64,000 nucleotides of DNA from Streptomyces aureus (GCF_000725495.1 NZ_JNZD01000012.1:62001-126000), one strand, 5' to 3'. Shown: positions 8,149-17,639, counted from the first letter of the stretch. The notes: generated from the letters alone by a model not told the origin. A program made the numbers and translations.

Positions 8149-10014
8149 ATGGACTTCGGCACGCAGGGCCCCGAGGCCCCGGCCGACCTCGCCTGGCTGC
8201 GGGGTGTGGACGCCTACACGATGGGCGCCTACCCGCAGGCGGAGGAGGAGTTCCGCGCCGCGGTCCGGATGGACCCCGGTATGGCGGACGGCTGGCTCGG
8301 GCTGCACGCGCTACGGGTGGACACGACGACCGCGCTGCTGCGGATGTTCCGGCACCGCGACCGGTTCGGCGAACAGCGTTCGCGCCACCGACGCACCCTC
8401 AACTCCTGGTACTGGCTGGGCTGGTGGGTCCAGCCGGTGCTGGAGAGTCCGCGCGACCTGCTGCTCGCGCACGCCTCCCACTGGCTCGACGGCCGTCACG
8501 TCCCCGAACTGGACCGGGCGCTGGCCGGGCTCCCGCCGGTCGACGCGGACCACCAGGTGCGGTTCCTGCACGCGTGCCGCGCCTATCTGGTCAAGGACTG
8601 GGAGCAGTTGGTGCGGCACACCGACCCGCTGATCAACGACCCGATGCTCGGCATCGAGGCCGGACTGTTCGGCGGCATGGCGCGGGTCCGGCTCGAGATG
8701 TTCGGACAGGCCGAACCGCTGCTGTCCTCCGCCCTGATGCGCTGCCGCAGCGAGCAGCCGCAGCGCAAGGAGCTGCGGTACTGGCTGGCCCGCGCCCACG
8801 AGGGCACCGGGCGCTCCGCCGCGGCGCTGCCGCTGTACCGGGCGGTGCACCGGGTCGACCCCTCCTTCATGGACACCTCCGCGCGGCTCGCGGCCATCGC
8901 CGAGGGGGACGGCTACGACGACGCGGCCGCCGACCTGGCGGCGATCACGCTCGCCGGCGTCGGACAGGACGTGCTGGAGGGCCCGGACGGCATCGACGCG
9001 CTGTTCGGCACCGAGGGACGCGATCTGCGGCTCCCGGAACCCGATCCCGCACCGCCCGGCGCCCTGCCGGACCGGGCCGACGGCTTCCGGGAGAAGGCCG
9101 TGCTGCCGGTGCAGCCTCTGCCCCCGGGACCGACCGACCCGGCCCTGCTCGACGAGGCGCTCGCGGAACTGGAGCGCATGGTGGGTCTGGAGCCGGTGAA
9201 ACGTCAGGTCAAGGCGTTGTCGGCACAGTTGAACATGGCCAGGCTGCGTACCGGGCAGGGGCTTCCGGTGCAGCCGCCGAAGCGGCACTTCGTCTTCTCC
9301 GGCCCCTCGGGCACCGGCAAGACCACGGTGGCGCGCATTCTCGGGCGGGTCTTCTACGCGCTCGGGCTGCTCGGCGGGGACCACCTGGTCGAGGCCCAGC
9401 GGGCCGATCTGGTCGGCGAGTACCTGGGCCAGACCGCCGTGAAGGCCAACGAGCTGATCGACTCGGCGATCGGCGGCGTCCTGTTCGTGGACGAGGCGTA
9501 CTCCCTGTCCAACTCCGGCTACGGCAAGGGCGACGCCTACGGCGACGAGGCGCTTCAGGTACTGCTCAAGCGGGCCGAGGACAACCGGGACCACCTGGTC
9601 GTCATCCTCGCCGGCTACCCGGAGGGCATGGACCGGCTCCTCGCCGCCAACCCGGGACTCTCCTCGCGCTTCACCACCCGCGTGGACTTCCCCTCGTACC
9701 GCCCGCTCGAACTGACCTCCATCGGCGAGGTGCTGGCCGCCGAGAACGGCGACGTCTGGGACGAGGAGGCGCTGGACGAGCTCCGCTCGATCGCCGGGCA
9801 CGTCGTCGACCAGGGCTGGATCGACGAACTCGGCAACGGCCGCTTCCTGCGCACCCTGTACGAGAAGAGCTGCGCGTACCGCGATCTGCGGCTGTCGGGC
9901 TACCCCGGCACCCCCTCGCGCGACGATCTGTCCACGCTGCGGCTGCCCGACCTCATGCAGGCCTACGGGGAGGTCCTCTCGGGCCGGGGCCCGCAGGACC
10001 CGTCCGCCATGTGA
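8149..10014 (+). CDS. TPR-AAA+ ATPase (CbxX/CfqX, EccA-like)
   Basis: 621 residues. The N-terminal ~330 residues are helical repeats (for example GVDAYTMGAYPQAEEEFRAA) of TPR type. After a proline-rich linker, a CbxX/CfqX-type AAA+ domain starts near residue 345: Walker A GPSGTGKTT at 385-393, Walker B GVLFVDEAYS near 444-453, then sensor and arginine-finger segments (LSSRFTTRVDF). This is the architecture of EccA ATPases of type VII secretion, but no ESX genes are nearby, so a secretion role is not established. ATG 8149 is chosen with GGGGGA upstream; GTG 8146 is the alternative. A chaperone or remodelling function is inferred from the family. Confidence 0.88.
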   Translation: MDFGTQGPEAPADLAWLRGVDAYTMGAYPQAEEEFRAAVRMDPGMADGWLGLHALRVDTTTALLRMFRHRDRFGEQRSRHRRTLNSWYWLGWWVQPVLESPRDLLLAHASHWLDGRHVPELDRALAGLPPVDADHQVRFLHACRAYLVKDWEQLVRHTDPLINDPMLGIEAGLFGGMARVRLEMFGQAEPLLSSALMRCRSEQPQRKELRYWLARAHEGTGRSAAALPLYRAVHRVDPSFMDTSARLAAIAEGDGYDDAAADLAAITLAGVGQDVLEGPDGIDALFGTEGRDLRLPEPDPAPPGALPDRADGFREKAVLPVQPLPPGPTDPALLDEALAELERMVGLEPVKRQVKALSAQLNMARLRTGQGLPVQPPKRHFVFSGPSGTGKTTVARILGRVFYALGLLGGDHLVEAQRADLVGEYLGQTAVKANELIDSAIGGVLFVDEAYSLSNSGYGKGDAYGDEALQVLLKRAEDNRDHLVVILAGYPEGMDRLLAANPGLSSRFTTRVDFPSYRPLELTSIGEVLAAENGDVWDEEALDELRSIAGHVVDQGWIDELGNGRFLRTLYEKSCAYRDLRLSGYPGTPSRDDLSTLRLPDLMQAYGEVLSGRGPQDPSAM

Positions 10015-10024
10015 CCGATGCGAC

Positions 10025-10090
10025 AGGGCCCCGGTCCCGCCGGGCCGTACGACCGTCACGGGTCGCACGGCCCCGGGGAACCGGGGCCCT
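10025..10090. terminator. Bidirectional terminator between convergent genes
   Basis: AGGGCCCCGG (10025-10034) pairs with CCGGGGCCCT (10081-10090), and inner complementary blocks lie around GGGCCGT and ACGGCCC. It lies between the stops of the AAA+ gene and the CNNM gene and can serve both strands. Confidence 0.7.
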
Positions 10091-10099
10091 AGGGCACGG

Positions 10100-11185
10100 T
10101 CAGCTCGCCAGCGCCTCCTCGGCCTGGCCGGGGCGCGGCTCCGCGACGCGTACGGGCGTCACCACGCGGTGCGCCGGGTCGCGGACCTCGCCGACCAGCA
10201 GCTCCAGGACGTCCTCCAGGGCCACGAGGCCGAGGACCTTCCCGGCGGCGTCGGCGACCTGGGCCAGATGGGTGGCGGCGCGGCGCATCACGGTCAGGGC
10301 GTCGTCCAGCGGGAGTTCGGACCGCAGCGTGGTCATCGGGCGCCACATGTGCTGCGGCACCGCCCGCTCGGACTCCTCCAGGTCGAGGACGTCCTTCACA
10401 TGGAGGTAGCAGCCCATGAAGGCACCGTTCTCCGCGACCACCGGGAACCGGGAGTACCCGGTGCGCGCGGTGAGCGCGACCACCTGGCCCGGGGTGACCG
10501 AGGGGTCCACCGTGACCAGCGAGGCGCTGTCGAGGAGGACGTCGGTGACCGGGCGGGAGCCGAGTTCCAGGGCGTCCTCGAGACGCTCCTGCTCCTCGGG
10601 CTCCAGGAGTCCCGCCTGTCCGGAGTCCTCGACCAGCCGGTTGAGCTGCTCGCTGGTGAAGACCGCCTCGACCTCGTCCTTGGGCTCGACCCGGAACAGC
10701 TTGAGGATCAGCTGCGCGCAGGCTCCGAGGGCGACCGTGACGGGACGGCACACGCGGGCGAAGGCGACCAGGCCGGGGCTGAACCACAGCGCCGTCTTCT
10801 CGGGCGCGGCCATCGCCAGGTTCTTCGGGACCATCTCGCCGATGACGAGGTGGAAGAAGACGACGAGGGCGAGCGCGATCACATAGCCGAGGGGGTGGAT
10901 CACCCCGTGCGGCAGGTGGACCGCCTCGAAGAGCGGCTCCAGCAGCCGGGCGACCGTGGGCTCGGCGACCGCGCCCAGGGTCAGCGAGCACATCGTGATG
11001 CCGAACTGGGCCGCGGCCATCATCTGCGGAAGGCGCTCCAGGCCGTACAGGACCTGCCGGGAGCGGGCGGTGCCGAGCGGTTCGATCTGGCTGCGCCGCA
11101 CGGACACGAGCGCGAACTCGGCGCCGACGAAGAAGCCGTTGGCGAGCACGAGCAGGCCCGCGAACAGCAGTTGGAGCATGCTCAT
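10100..11185 (-). CDS. CNNM/CBS-domain membrane protein (second gene of pair)
   Basis: 361-residue membrane protein of the CNNM/CorC (hemolysin-like) family, associated with Mg2+ or other divalent cation transport. The N-terminal CNNM domain has 3-4 hydrophobic segments (QLLFAGLLVLANGFFVGAEF; YVIALALVVFFHLVIGEMVP), followed by a CBS pair at about 195-330 (TGYSRFPVV, LVALEDVLELLVGEVRD). It lacks the C-terminal CorC_HlyC domain that its upstream partner has, so it is the shorter of the two. Its ATG overlaps the stop of the partner (ATGA), indicating translational coupling. Confidence 0.88.
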   Translation of the reverse strand: MSMLQLLFAGLLVLANGFFVGAEFALVSVRRSQIEPLGTARSRQVLYGLERLPQMMAAAQFGITMCSLTLGAVAEPTVARLLEPLFEAVHLPHGVIHPLGYVIALALVVFFHLVIGEMVPKNLAMAAPEKTALWFSPGLVAFARVCRPVTVALGACAQLILKLFRVEPKDEVEAVFTSEQLNRLVEDSGQAGLLEPEEQERLEDALELGSRPVTDVLLDSASLVTVDPSVTPGQVVALTARTGYSRFPVVAENGAFMGCYLHVKDVLDLEESERAVPQHMWRPMTTLRSELPLDDALTVMRRAATHLAQVADAAGKVLGLVALEDVLELLVGEVRDPAHRVVTPVRVAEPRPGQAEEALAS

Positions 11186-12513
11186 CGGACGGCCTCCGGG
11201 GCGAGCGCGGTGCGCACGAGGCGGACGCGTTCGGCACGGTAGTGGCCTACCTGCCGCACCACGAGCCGCCAGCCGGGGAGCTCGGCCTTGTCGCCGGGGG
11301 CCGGGATCCGGCCGAGCAGGTCGGCGACGAGGCCGGCCACGGTCTCGTACGGTCCCTCGGGCACGTCGAGGCCTATGCGCTGCAGGATGTCGACCCGGCA
11401 GCTGCCGTCGGCGTCCCAGGCGGGCCTGCCGTCCTCGGGGGGTGCGGCCGCGAGCTCGGGCTGCTCCCCGTGCACGTCGTCGTGCTCGTCGCGGACCTCG
11501 CCGACGAGCTCCTCGACGATGTCCTCCAGGGTCACCACGCCGGCCGTGCCGCCGTACTCGTCGACGACGACGGCGATCGGCTGTTCGCTGCGCAGCCGCT
11601 CCAGGAGGGGCTGCACGGGCAGGGTCTCCGGGACGAGCAGCGGCGCCTGGGCGATCCGGCCGACGGGGGTGCGCAGCCGGTCGTGCGAGGGCACCGCGAG
11701 GGCGTCCTTGAGGTGCACCATGCCGACGACCTCGTCGATCCGCTCCCGGTAGACGGGGAAGCGGGACAGGCCGGTGGCACGGGTGAGGTTGACCACGTCC
11801 TCGGCGGTGGCCGTGGACTGGAGGGCGCTGACCTTCACCCGAGGTGTCATCACGTGCTGCGCCGTGAGGTCGGCCAGGGACATCGTGCGGACGAAGAGGT
11901 CCGCCGTGTCCTGCTCGAGGGCACCGGCGCGGGCCGAGTGGCGGGCGAGGGAGACGAGTTCGCCGGGGGTGCGGGCCGAGGCCAGCTCCTCGGCGGGCTC
12001 CACGCCGAGCGCGCGGACCAGCCGGTTGGCGACGGTGTTCAGCACGGCGATGACCGGCCGGAACAGCCGGGAGAAGACGTGCTGCGGACCGGCGACGAAG
12101 CGGGCCACCTGGAGCGGCTTGGACACCGCCCAGTTCTTGGGCACGAGTTCACCGACCACCATCTGCACGGCCGAGGCCAGCAGCATGCCGGTGACCACGG
12201 CGAAGCCGGGCACCGCGCCCTCGGGCAGTCCGACCGCCGAGAACGGGCCGTCCAGCAGCTGGGCCAGGGCCGGTTCGGCGAGCATGCCGACGACGAGGGA
12301 GGTGATGGTGATGCCGAGCTGGGTGCCGGAGAGCTGGAAGGACAGCTCCTTGAGCGACTCGACGACCGTGGCGGCGCGTCGGTCGCCCTCGGCCGCGGCC
12401 TTCTCGGCCTCGGGGCGCTCGACGGTGACGAGGCCGAACTCGGCGGCCACGAAGAAGCCGTTGGCGAGAATCAGCAGGAACGCCGCGCCAAGGAGCAACA
12501 GGGGGATGGTCAT
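11182..12513 (-). CDS. CNNM/CBS/CorC-domain membrane protein (first gene of pair)
   Basis: 443 residues. Order of domains: CNNM transmembrane domain (about 1-190, starting IPLLLLGAAFLLILANGFFV), two CBS repeats (about 205-335, including LSRFPVYRERIDEVVGMVH and VVDEYGGTAGVVTLEDIVEE), and a C-terminal CorC_HlyC domain (about 350-440). The VVDEYGG motif is typical of the family. It is the first gene of a two-gene operon with the shorter CNNM protein, overlapping by 4 bases, so the two may form a heteromeric cation transporter or efflux unit; that is inference. A hairpin lies in its upstream region. Confidence 0.9.
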   Translation of the reverse strand: MTIPLLLLGAAFLLILANGFFVAAEFGLVTVERPEAEKAAAEGDRRAATVVESLKELSFQLSGTQLGITITSLVVGMLAEPALAQLLDGPFSAVGLPEGAVPGFAVVTGMLLASAVQMVVGELVPKNWAVSKPLQVARFVAGPQHVFSRLFRPVIAVLNTVANRLVRALGVEPAEELASARTPGELVSLARHSARAGALEQDTADLFVRTMSLADLTAQHVMTPRVKVSALQSTATAEDVVNLTRATGLSRFPVYRERIDEVVGMVHLKDALAVPSHDRLRTPVGRIAQAPLLVPETLPVQPLLERLRSEQPIAVVVDEYGGTAGVVTLEDIVEELVGEVRDEHDDVHGEQPELAAAPPEDGRPAWDADGSCRVDILQRIGLDVPEGPYETVAGLVADLLGRIPAPGDKAELPGWRLVVRQVGHYRAERVRLVRTALAPEAVR

Positions 12514-12631
12514 GCCGCCGCCTCGCTATGTCGGAAGGGGGCGGCGCAGGTACTACAGGACGATCCGTCCATCGCTGGAGGGAGTCACTCCTCGGGTAGC
12601 AGGGAGCCTCTGAGAGCCGGAGCACATCGGA

Positions 12632-12661
12632 GGCGGAGGCGTCATGGTAAACGCCTCCGCC
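12632..12661 (-). terminator. Hairpin between the PH-like gene and the CNNM operon
   Basis: GGCGGAGGCG (12632-12641) and CGCCTCCGCC (12652-12661) form a perfect 10-base stem with a 10-base loop, downstream of the PH-like gene stop (12712, minus strand). Confidence 0.6.
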
Positions 12662-12711
12662 GACAGATTAATCAAGACATGGGCTCTGAGGGCAGGGTGG
12701 AGGGCCGAGAG

Positions 12712-13179
12712 TCAGCCCGTGTGTTCGCCGCGGTGCCCGTCGGGCTCCTGGATTCCTCGGGCGAGGGCCAGGGCGCGCAGGGCGCGGGCGTCGTCGATGG
12801 CGCGCTGCCGGGCGATGCCCGGCTGGATGCCGAGCACCGGGAGGCTGGTGCCGTCGCTGAGGTCGAGGAAGACCCAGGGGTCGCCCGGACGCAGGTTGAC
12901 CTGGAGGATCTCCGCCCAGTCCAGGTGCCGGCGGCTCGCGATGTTGACCACGGTGACACCGCTCTCGTCGGCGACGACCTTGGGCCGCGAGAGCAGCAGG
13001 AGGACACCGAACAGCAGGACGGCGGTGAAGACGAAGCTGAGCCGCTCCCCCGGTCCGAGTTGCTCCAGAAGCATGGCGACCGTGGTGATGACCACAAGGA
13101 TCGACGCGCCCGCGGTGAGCAGCACGGCCCGGGTCCGGGAGGGCCGGAAGGTTATGGGAAGGGAGGGAAGGTCCGACAT
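12712..13179 (-). CDS. PH-domain-like membrane protein
   Basis: 155 residues with two hydrophobic helices near the N terminus (AVLLTAGASILVVITTVAML; LSFVFTAVLLFGVLLLLS) followed by a small beta-rich domain (VVADESGVTVVNIASRRHLDWAEILQVNLRPGDPWVFLDL) that matches the bacterial PH-like fold found in many actinobacterial membrane proteins. It follows hisG by 14 bases on the same strand and may be transcribed with the his genes. The function is unknown. Confidence 0.8.
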   Translation of the reverse strand: MSDLPSLPITFRPSRTRAVLLTAGASILVVITTVAMLLEQLGPGERLSFVFTAVLLFGVLLLLSRPKVVADESGVTVVNIASRRHLDWAEILQVNLRPGDPWVFLDLSDGTSLPVLGIQPGIARQRAIDDARALRALALARGIQEPDGHRGEHTG

Positions 13180-13193
13180 GTCCGTGGTTCCTG

Positions 13194-14051
13194 TCAGAGC
13201 CGGCAGGCGTGGATGGCCGTGGTCAGGATGGCCCGCGCGCCGAGCGCGTACAGGTCGTCCATGATCCGCTGGGCCTCCTTGGACGGGACCATGGCGCGGA
13301 CGGCGACCCAGCCCTCGTTGTGCAGCGGCGAGATGGTCGGCGACTCCAGGCCGGGAGTGAGCGCGACGGCCTTCTCCAGGTGCTCGGCACGGCAGTCGTA
13401 GTCCATCATCACGTAGGTCCGCGCCACCAGCACGCCCTGGAGGCGGCGCAGGAACTGCTGCACCTTGGGCTCGGCGTCCTCGGTGGGGCCGGCGCCGACG
13501 CGGCGGACGACGACGGCCTCGGACTTCATGATCGGCTCGCCGAAGATCTCCAGGCCGGCGTTGCGCAGCGAGGTGCCCGTCTCGACGACGTCCGCGATGA
13601 CCTCGGCCACGCCGAGTTCGATGGCGGTCTCGACGGCGCCGTCCAGGTGCACGACGGAGGCGTCGATGCCGTGGTCGGCGAGGTGCCCGGCGACGATGCC
13701 CTCGTACGAGGTGGCGATCGTCCTGCCCTTCAGGTCCGCGACCCCGTTCGCCGTGCCCGGCTTGGCGGCGAAGCGGAAGGTGGAACGGGCGAAGCCGAGC
13801 GGGAGGATCTCCTCGGCGTGGGCGCCGGAGTCGACCAGCAGATCGCGACCGGTGATGCCGATGTCGAGCTTGCCGGAGGAGACGTAGATCGCGATGTCCC
13901 GGGGGCGGAGATAGAAGAACTCGACCTCGTTGTTCGGGTCGACGATCCGCAGTTCCTTGGACTCCCGGCGCTGCTGGTAGCCGGCCTCATGCAGCATGTC
14001 CGCCGCAGGTCCTGACAGGGAACCCTTGTTGGGGACGGCGATGCGCAGCAT
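13194..14051 (-). CDS. hisG: ATP phosphoribosyltransferase, long form
   Basis: First enzyme of histidine biosynthesis: condenses ATP and PRPP to phosphoribosyl-ATP in the cytosol. 285 residues, the usual length of the long, HisZ-independent form with a C-terminal regulatory (ACT-like) domain. Motifs: LRIAVPNKGSLSGPA at the N terminus, YVSSGKLDIGITGRDLL near 54-70, and VEVIADVVETGTSLRNAGL near 155, which forms the PRPP-binding loop. It is preceded by hisE (86 bases), the usual actinobacterial pair away from the main his operon. Histidine feedback through the C-terminal domain is expected from the family. Confidence 0.96.
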   Translation of the reverse strand: MLRIAVPNKGSLSGPAADMLHEAGYQQRRESKELRIVDPNNEVEFFYLRPRDIAIYVSSGKLDIGITGRDLLVDSGAHAEEILPLGFARSTFRFAAKPGTANGVADLKGRTIATSYEGIVAGHLADHGIDASVVHLDGAVETAIELGVAEVIADVVETGTSLRNAGLEIFGEPIMKSEAVVVRRVGAGPTEDAEPKVQQFLRRLQGVLVARTYVMMDYDCRAEHLEKAVALTPGLESPTISPLHNEGWVAVRAMVPSKEAQRIMDDLYALGARAILTTAIHACRL

Positions 14052-14136
14052 GAGGTCGGCTTCCTTTGCTCGATGGTGTTCGGGGTGGGTGGGACGGGCG
14101 GACGGACGCGCAGGAGGGGTACCGCGGGAGCGGCCC

Positions 14137-14409
14137 CTACAGATGCGCGTACACGTCGTCGAGGGAGATCCCGCGCGCGACCATCATCACCTGGACGTGG
14201 TAGAGCAGCTGCGAGATCTCCTCGGCGGCGGCGTCCTTGCCCTCGTACTCGGCGGCCATCCAGACCTCCGCGGCCTCTTCGACGACCTTCTTGCCGATGG
14301 CATGAACGCCCTTGCCGACGAGTTCGGCGGTGCGCGAGGTGGCGGGATCGCCCGTGGCGGCCTTGTGCTGGAGCTCGGTGAAGAGCTCCTCGAACGTCTT
14401 ATTGGACAT
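14137..14409 (-). CDS. hisE: Phosphoribosyl-ATP pyrophosphatase
   Basis: Second step of histidine biosynthesis, hydrolysing phosphoribosyl-ATP to phosphoribosyl-AMP. 90 residues, matching the stand-alone all-helical HisE (MazG-like) family. The metal-binding helix [14 protein letters not shown] and the acidic pair in [16 protein letters not shown] are present. ATG at 14409 has GAGGAG 5 bases upstream, so it is preferred over the in-frame start at 14421. It lies between ribH (34 bases upstream) and hisG, so it may be read through from the rib operon. Confidence 0.96.
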   Translation of the reverse strand: MSNKTFEELFTELQHKAATGDPATSRTAELVGKGVHAIGKKVVEEAAEVWMAAEYEGKDAAAEEISQLLYHVQVMMVARGISLDDVYAHL

Positions 14410-14443
14410 GGTGCTCCTCACCCTACGCGCTCGGGGCCGTACC

Positions 14444-14929
14444 TCAGTGCCAGGGTTCAGATACTGAGCGGAGCGTGGCCGCGGTCGCCACGGCGGCCGT
14501 CACCGCCTCGTGCCCCTTGTCCTCGTTGGAGCCCTCGATGCCCGCGCGGTCCAGGGCCTGCTCCTCGGTGTCGCAGGTGAGCACTCCGAAGCCGATGGGG
14601 ACGCCGGTCTCGATGGAGACCTGGGTGAGGCCCTGGGTGACGCCTTGGCACACGTACTCGAAGTGGGGGGTGCCGCCGCGGATGACGACGCCGAGCGCGA
14701 CGATCGCGTCGTAGCCGCGGCCCGCGAGGACCTTGGCGGCGACCGGCAGTTCGAAGCTGCCGGGGACCCGCAACAGGGTCGGCTCGTCGATTCCCAGCTC
14801 GCGCAGCGCGCGCAGCGCGCCGTCGACGAGACCGTCCATCACCTTGTCGTGCCACTGTGCCGCGATGACCGCGACCCGCAGGTCGCCGCAGTTGCGTACG
14901 GACAGTTCAGGTGCACCCTTGCCGCTCAC
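14444..14929 (-). CDS. ribH: 6,7-dimethyl-8-ribityllumazine synthase
   Basis: Condenses the ribityl-aminopyrimidine with dihydroxybutanone phosphate, the penultimate step of riboflavin synthesis. 161 residues, assembling into oligomers (capsids) in the family. Motifs: [16 protein letters not shown] at about 16-31, [15 protein letters not shown] near 60, [14 protein letters not shown] near 84 (His of the active site) and [19 protein letters not shown] near 117. It is last in the ribE-ribM-ribBA-ribH operon, 111 bases after ribBA; that gap contains a short 8-base tandem repeat. Confidence 0.96.
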   Translation of the reverse strand: MSGKGAPELSVRNCGDLRVAVIAAQWHDKVMDGLVDGALRALRELGIDEPTLLRVPGSFELPVAAKVLAGRGYDAIVALGVVIRGGTPHFEYVCQGVTQGLTQVSIETGVPIGFGVLTCDTEEQALDRAGIEGSNEDKGHEAVTAAVATAATLRSVSEPWH

Positions 14930-14971
14930 GTCTCTCCTTCAGTCCCGCTGTGCCGTGTTGCCGATAGTGCC

Positions 14972-14999
14972 GTGCTGTCGTGCTGTCGTGCTGTCGTGC
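14972..14999. repeat. 8-base tandem repeat in the ribBA-ribH gap
   Basis: GTGCTGTC is repeated three times exactly plus a 4-base partial copy, in a spacer otherwise without features. It is short and possibly variable between strains. Confidence 0.8.
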
Positions 15000-15040
15000 C
15001 GTGATGGTGCTTGTGCCGCCGGTGGTGCCGGGCGTGCGGG

Positions 15041-16375
15041 TCACTGGCTCCCGCAGGCCGACACGGTGACCTGGTCGAGCCAGGGCAGGTCGTGGCCCAT
15101 CCGGTCCCGCTTGGTGCGCAGGTAGGTCAGATTGTGCTCGCCCGCCTGGACGGGCATCGGCTCGCGTCCGGTGACCCGCAGGCCGTACCCGACGAGCGCG
15201 TCGGTCTTGTCCGGGTTGTTGGTCATCAGCCGCAGGCTGCGCACGCCGAGGTCCTCCAGGATCCGGGCGCTCGCGCCGTAGTCCCGGGCGTCCGCGGGCA
15301 GGCCGAGTTCCAGGTTGGCGTCGAGGGTGTCCCGGCCGCGCTCCTGGAGCTCGTACGCACGGAGCTTGGAGAGCAGGCCGATACCGCGCCCCTCGTGGCC
15401 GCGGAGGTAGACCACGACACCGCGGCCCTCGGTCTGGATGCGCTCCATGGACGTCTGGAGCTGGGGCCCGCAGTCGCAGCGGTGCGAGTGGAAGACGTCG
15501 CCGGTCAGGCACTCGGAGTGGACCCGGACGAGCACGTCCTCGCCGTCGCCGATCTCGCCGTGGACGAGGGCGACGTGCTCGACGCCGTCGGCGGTGGAGC
15601 GGTAGCCATAGGCGGTGAACTCGCCGAAGGCGGTGGGCAGATGGACCTCGGCCTCACGCCGGACGGTGGGGGCGGCGGCCGCCCCGGACGCGGTGGACGT
15701 GCCGAGTTCGGTGGTGCGGCGGTAGGCGATCAGGTCCTCGATGGAGATGATCGTCAGGCCGTGCTTGCGGGCGAAGGGGATCAGCTCGGGCAGCCGGAGC
15801 ATCCGGCCGTCCTCGCCCGCGATCTCGACGATCGCCCCGGCCGGGCGCAGTCCCGCGAGACGGGCCAGGTCGACGGCGGCCTCGGTGTGGCCGTTGCGGG
15901 CCAGCACGCCTCCGGGCCGGGCGCGCAGCGGGAAGATGTGGCCGGGGCGGACGAAGTCGTCGGCCTCGGAGACGCCGTCGGCGAGGAGCCGCAGGGTGGC
16001 GGCGCGGTCGGCGGCCGAGATGCCGGTGGTCACGCCGTGGGCGGCGGACGCGTCGACCGACACCGTGAACGCGGTCTTCATCGACTCGGTGTTGTCGTCT
16101 ACCATCTGCGGCAGGCGCAGCCGGTCGAGTTCGTCGCCCTCCATCGGCGCGCAGATCAGTCCGCGGCACTCGCTCATCATGAAGGCGACGATCTCGGGGG
16201 TCGCCTTCTCGGCGGCGACGACGAGGTCGCCCTCGTTCTCGCGGTCCTCGTCGTCGACGACCACGATCGGGCGGCCGGCCGCGATGTCGGCGATGGCCTG
16301 CTCGACGGGGTCGAGCGCGAGGTCCGAGGCATCCTGATCGTGCCCGGTGCTGTACCAAACCGGCGCCGTTGTCAT
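15041..16375 (-). CDS. ribBA: Bifunctional DHBP synthase / GTP cyclohydrolase II
   Basis: 444 residues with two enzymes that open both branches of riboflavin synthesis. The N-terminal half (about 20-225) is 3,4-dihydroxy-2-butanone-4-phosphate synthase, with [14 protein letters not shown] and the acidic metal-binding loop, [11 protein letters not shown] and [22 protein letters not shown]. The C-terminal half (about 228-425) is GTP cyclohydrolase II, with [20 protein letters not shown] supplying the three zinc cysteines and [20 protein letters not shown]. The start overlaps the ribM stop (ATGA), so translation is coupled. The FMN riboswitch upstream of ribE should control the whole operon. Confidence 0.97.
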   Translation of the reverse strand: MTTAPVWYSTGHDQDASDLALDPVEQAIADIAAGRPIVVVDDEDRENEGDLVVAAEKATPEIVAFMMSECRGLICAPMEGDELDRLRLPQMVDDNTESMKTAFTVSVDASAAHGVTTGISAADRAATLRLLADGVSEADDFVRPGHIFPLRARPGGVLARNGHTEAAVDLARLAGLRPAGAIVEIAGEDGRMLRLPELIPFARKHGLTIISIEDLIAYRRTTELGTSTASGAAAAPTVRREAEVHLPTAFGEFTAYGYRSTADGVEHVALVHGEIGDGEDVLVRVHSECLTGDVFHSHRCDCGPQLQTSMERIQTEGRGVVVYLRGHEGRGIGLLSKLRAYELQERGRDTLDANLELGLPADARDYGASARILEDLGVRSLRLMTNNPDKTDALVGYGLRVTGREPMPVQAGEHNLTYLRTKRDRMGHDLPWLDQVTVSACGSQ

Positions 16376-17007
16376 GCCGGGGCTCCTTCCATGACGGGCT
16401 GCCCGGCCTCACGGGAGCGCAGCCACCAGTCGCGCATGCCCCACAGGACGAGCGCGCCGTACAGGACGTAGACGAAACCGGAGAAGGCGTAGCCGTTGGC
16501 GAAGTTGAGCGGGACGCCCACCACGTCGACGAGCAGCCAGGCGAACCAGAACTCGACCATGCCGCGGGCCTGCGCGTACATGGCGACGATCGTGCCGACG
16601 AAGATGTAGGCGTCGGGCCAGGGGTCCCAGGAGAGCGTCGGATACGCGTGGAACAGGCCGCTGACGGCGACGGTGCCGACGGCCGCGGCACCCGCCATGG
16701 CCGCGCGCTCGCGCCAGGTGGCGAACCGGACGGAGACGCGCCCGTCCTTGCCCTCGCCGCGGTTCCACTGCCACCAGCCCCACAGGGCGACGGCGATGAC
16801 CACGACCTGCTTGCCGGCGCTGCCGGTGAGGTGGCCGAAGAAGGCGGCGAAGAGGACGACCCCGGAGAGGAGCTGGACGGGCCAGCTCCACACGGAGCGC
16901 CGCCAGCCGAGCGCGAGGGCGATCAGACCGATCACGTTGCCGATCATGTCCGACCACATGATGTGCTGGTCGAGGAGGACGAAGGCCTCGGAGTTGAGCC
17001 AGTTCAC
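16372..17007 (-). CDS. ribM: PnuC-like riboflavin transporter
   Basis: 211-residue membrane protein with about 7 hydrophobic segments and the PnuC fold ([33 protein letters not shown]). PnuC proteins carry NMN or related vitamins. In riboflavin operons of Corynebacterium and Streptomyces this gene is ribM, a facilitated riboflavin importer, and the position here between ribE and ribBA supports that role. It overlaps both neighbours by 4 bases. A true NMN transporter is unlikely given the riboswitch-controlled context. Confidence 0.88.
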   Translation of the reverse strand: MNWLNSEAFVLLDQHIMWSDMIGNVIGLIALALGWRRSVWSWPVQLLSGVVLFAAFFGHLTGSAGKQVVVIAVALWGWWQWNRGEGKDGRVSVRFATWRERAAMAGAAAVGTVAVSGLFHAYPTLSWDPWPDAYIFVGTIVAMYAQARGMVEFWFAWLLVDVVGVPLNFANGYAFSGFVYVLYGALVLWGMRDWWLRSREAGQPVMEGAPA

Positions 17008-17639
17008 CGGCCGGCCTCCTGAGCGCCGGGCAGTGCGCCCGGCTGCCCACCGCGCGCGCCGAGCAGCCGCTCGACGTACTTTGCGATGACGTCGACCTCG
17101 AGGTTGACCGGGTCGCCGGGCTGCTTGTGGCCCAGCGTGGTCAGGTCGAGGGTGGTGGGGATGAGGCTGACCGTGAAGAAGTCGGGGCCGGCGTCGACCA
17201 CCGTGAGGCTGATGCCGTCGACGGTGATGGAGCCCTTCTCGACCACGTAGCGCGAAAGGTCGGCGGGCAGCGAGATCTTGACGATCTCCCAGTTCTCGGA
17301 CGGCTTGCGCTCGATGACCGCGCCCGTGCCGTCGACGTGCCCCTGCACGATGTGGCCGCCGAGGCGCTCGCCCACGGCCATCGGCCGTTCGAGGTTGACG
17401 CGGGAGCCGACGGTGAGCGCGCCGAGGCTGGAGCGGTCGAGGGTCTCGGCCATGACGTCGGCGGTGAACTCGTCGCCCTCGTGCTCGACCACGGTGAGAC
17501 AGACTCCGTTGACGGCGATGGAGTCGCCGTGCTGCGCGCCCTGCGTGACGACGGGGCCACGCAGCCGGAAACGCGAGGCGTCGTCGAGAATCTCGACGGC
17601 GGTGACCTCACCCAGCTCTTCGACGATTCCGGTGAACAC
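17004..17639 (-). CDS. ribE: Riboflavin synthase, alpha subunit
   Basis: Dismutates two lumazine molecules to riboflavin and the pyrimidine precursor. 211 residues built of two homologous beta-barrel halves: MFTGIVEELGEVT at the N terminus with NGVCLTVVEHE in the first half, and GHIVQGHVDGTGAVI with DGISLTVVDAG in the second. The usual GTG start at 17639 has AGGAGG 10 bases upstream. First gene of the rib operon, downstream of the FMN riboswitch. The 150-base stretch between riboswitch and start contains GC-rich potential hairpins that may form the expression platform. Confidence 0.97.
   Translation of the reverse strand: MFTGIVEELGEVTAVEILDDASRFRLRGPVVTQGAQHGDSIAVNGVCLTVVEHEGDEFTADVMAETLDRSSLGALTVGSRVNLERPMAVGERLGGHIVQGHVDGTGAVIERKPSENWEIVKISLPADLSRYVVEKGSITVDGISLTVVDAGPDFFTVSLIPTTLDLTTLGHKQPGDPVNLEVDVIAKYVERLLGARGGQPGALPGAQEAGR

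Noticed and set aside
11182..12513. Hemolysin as product of the CNNM/CorC genes
   Set aside because: Older databases use this name, but the CNNM, CBS and CorC_HlyC domains indicate divalent cation transport; there is no toxin domain.
13209..14015. Plus-strand frame opposite hisG
   Set aside because: Antisense shadow; the minus-strand product is unmistakably HisG.
14972..14999. CRISPR-like repeat in the rib operon gap
   Set aside because: Units are 8 bases and directly adjacent, without spacers; no cas genes.
16372..17007. NMN transporter PnuC as the product
   Set aside because: The fold is PnuC-like, but the gene is embedded with 4-base overlaps in an FMN-riboswitch operon, which favours the riboflavin transporter RibM.
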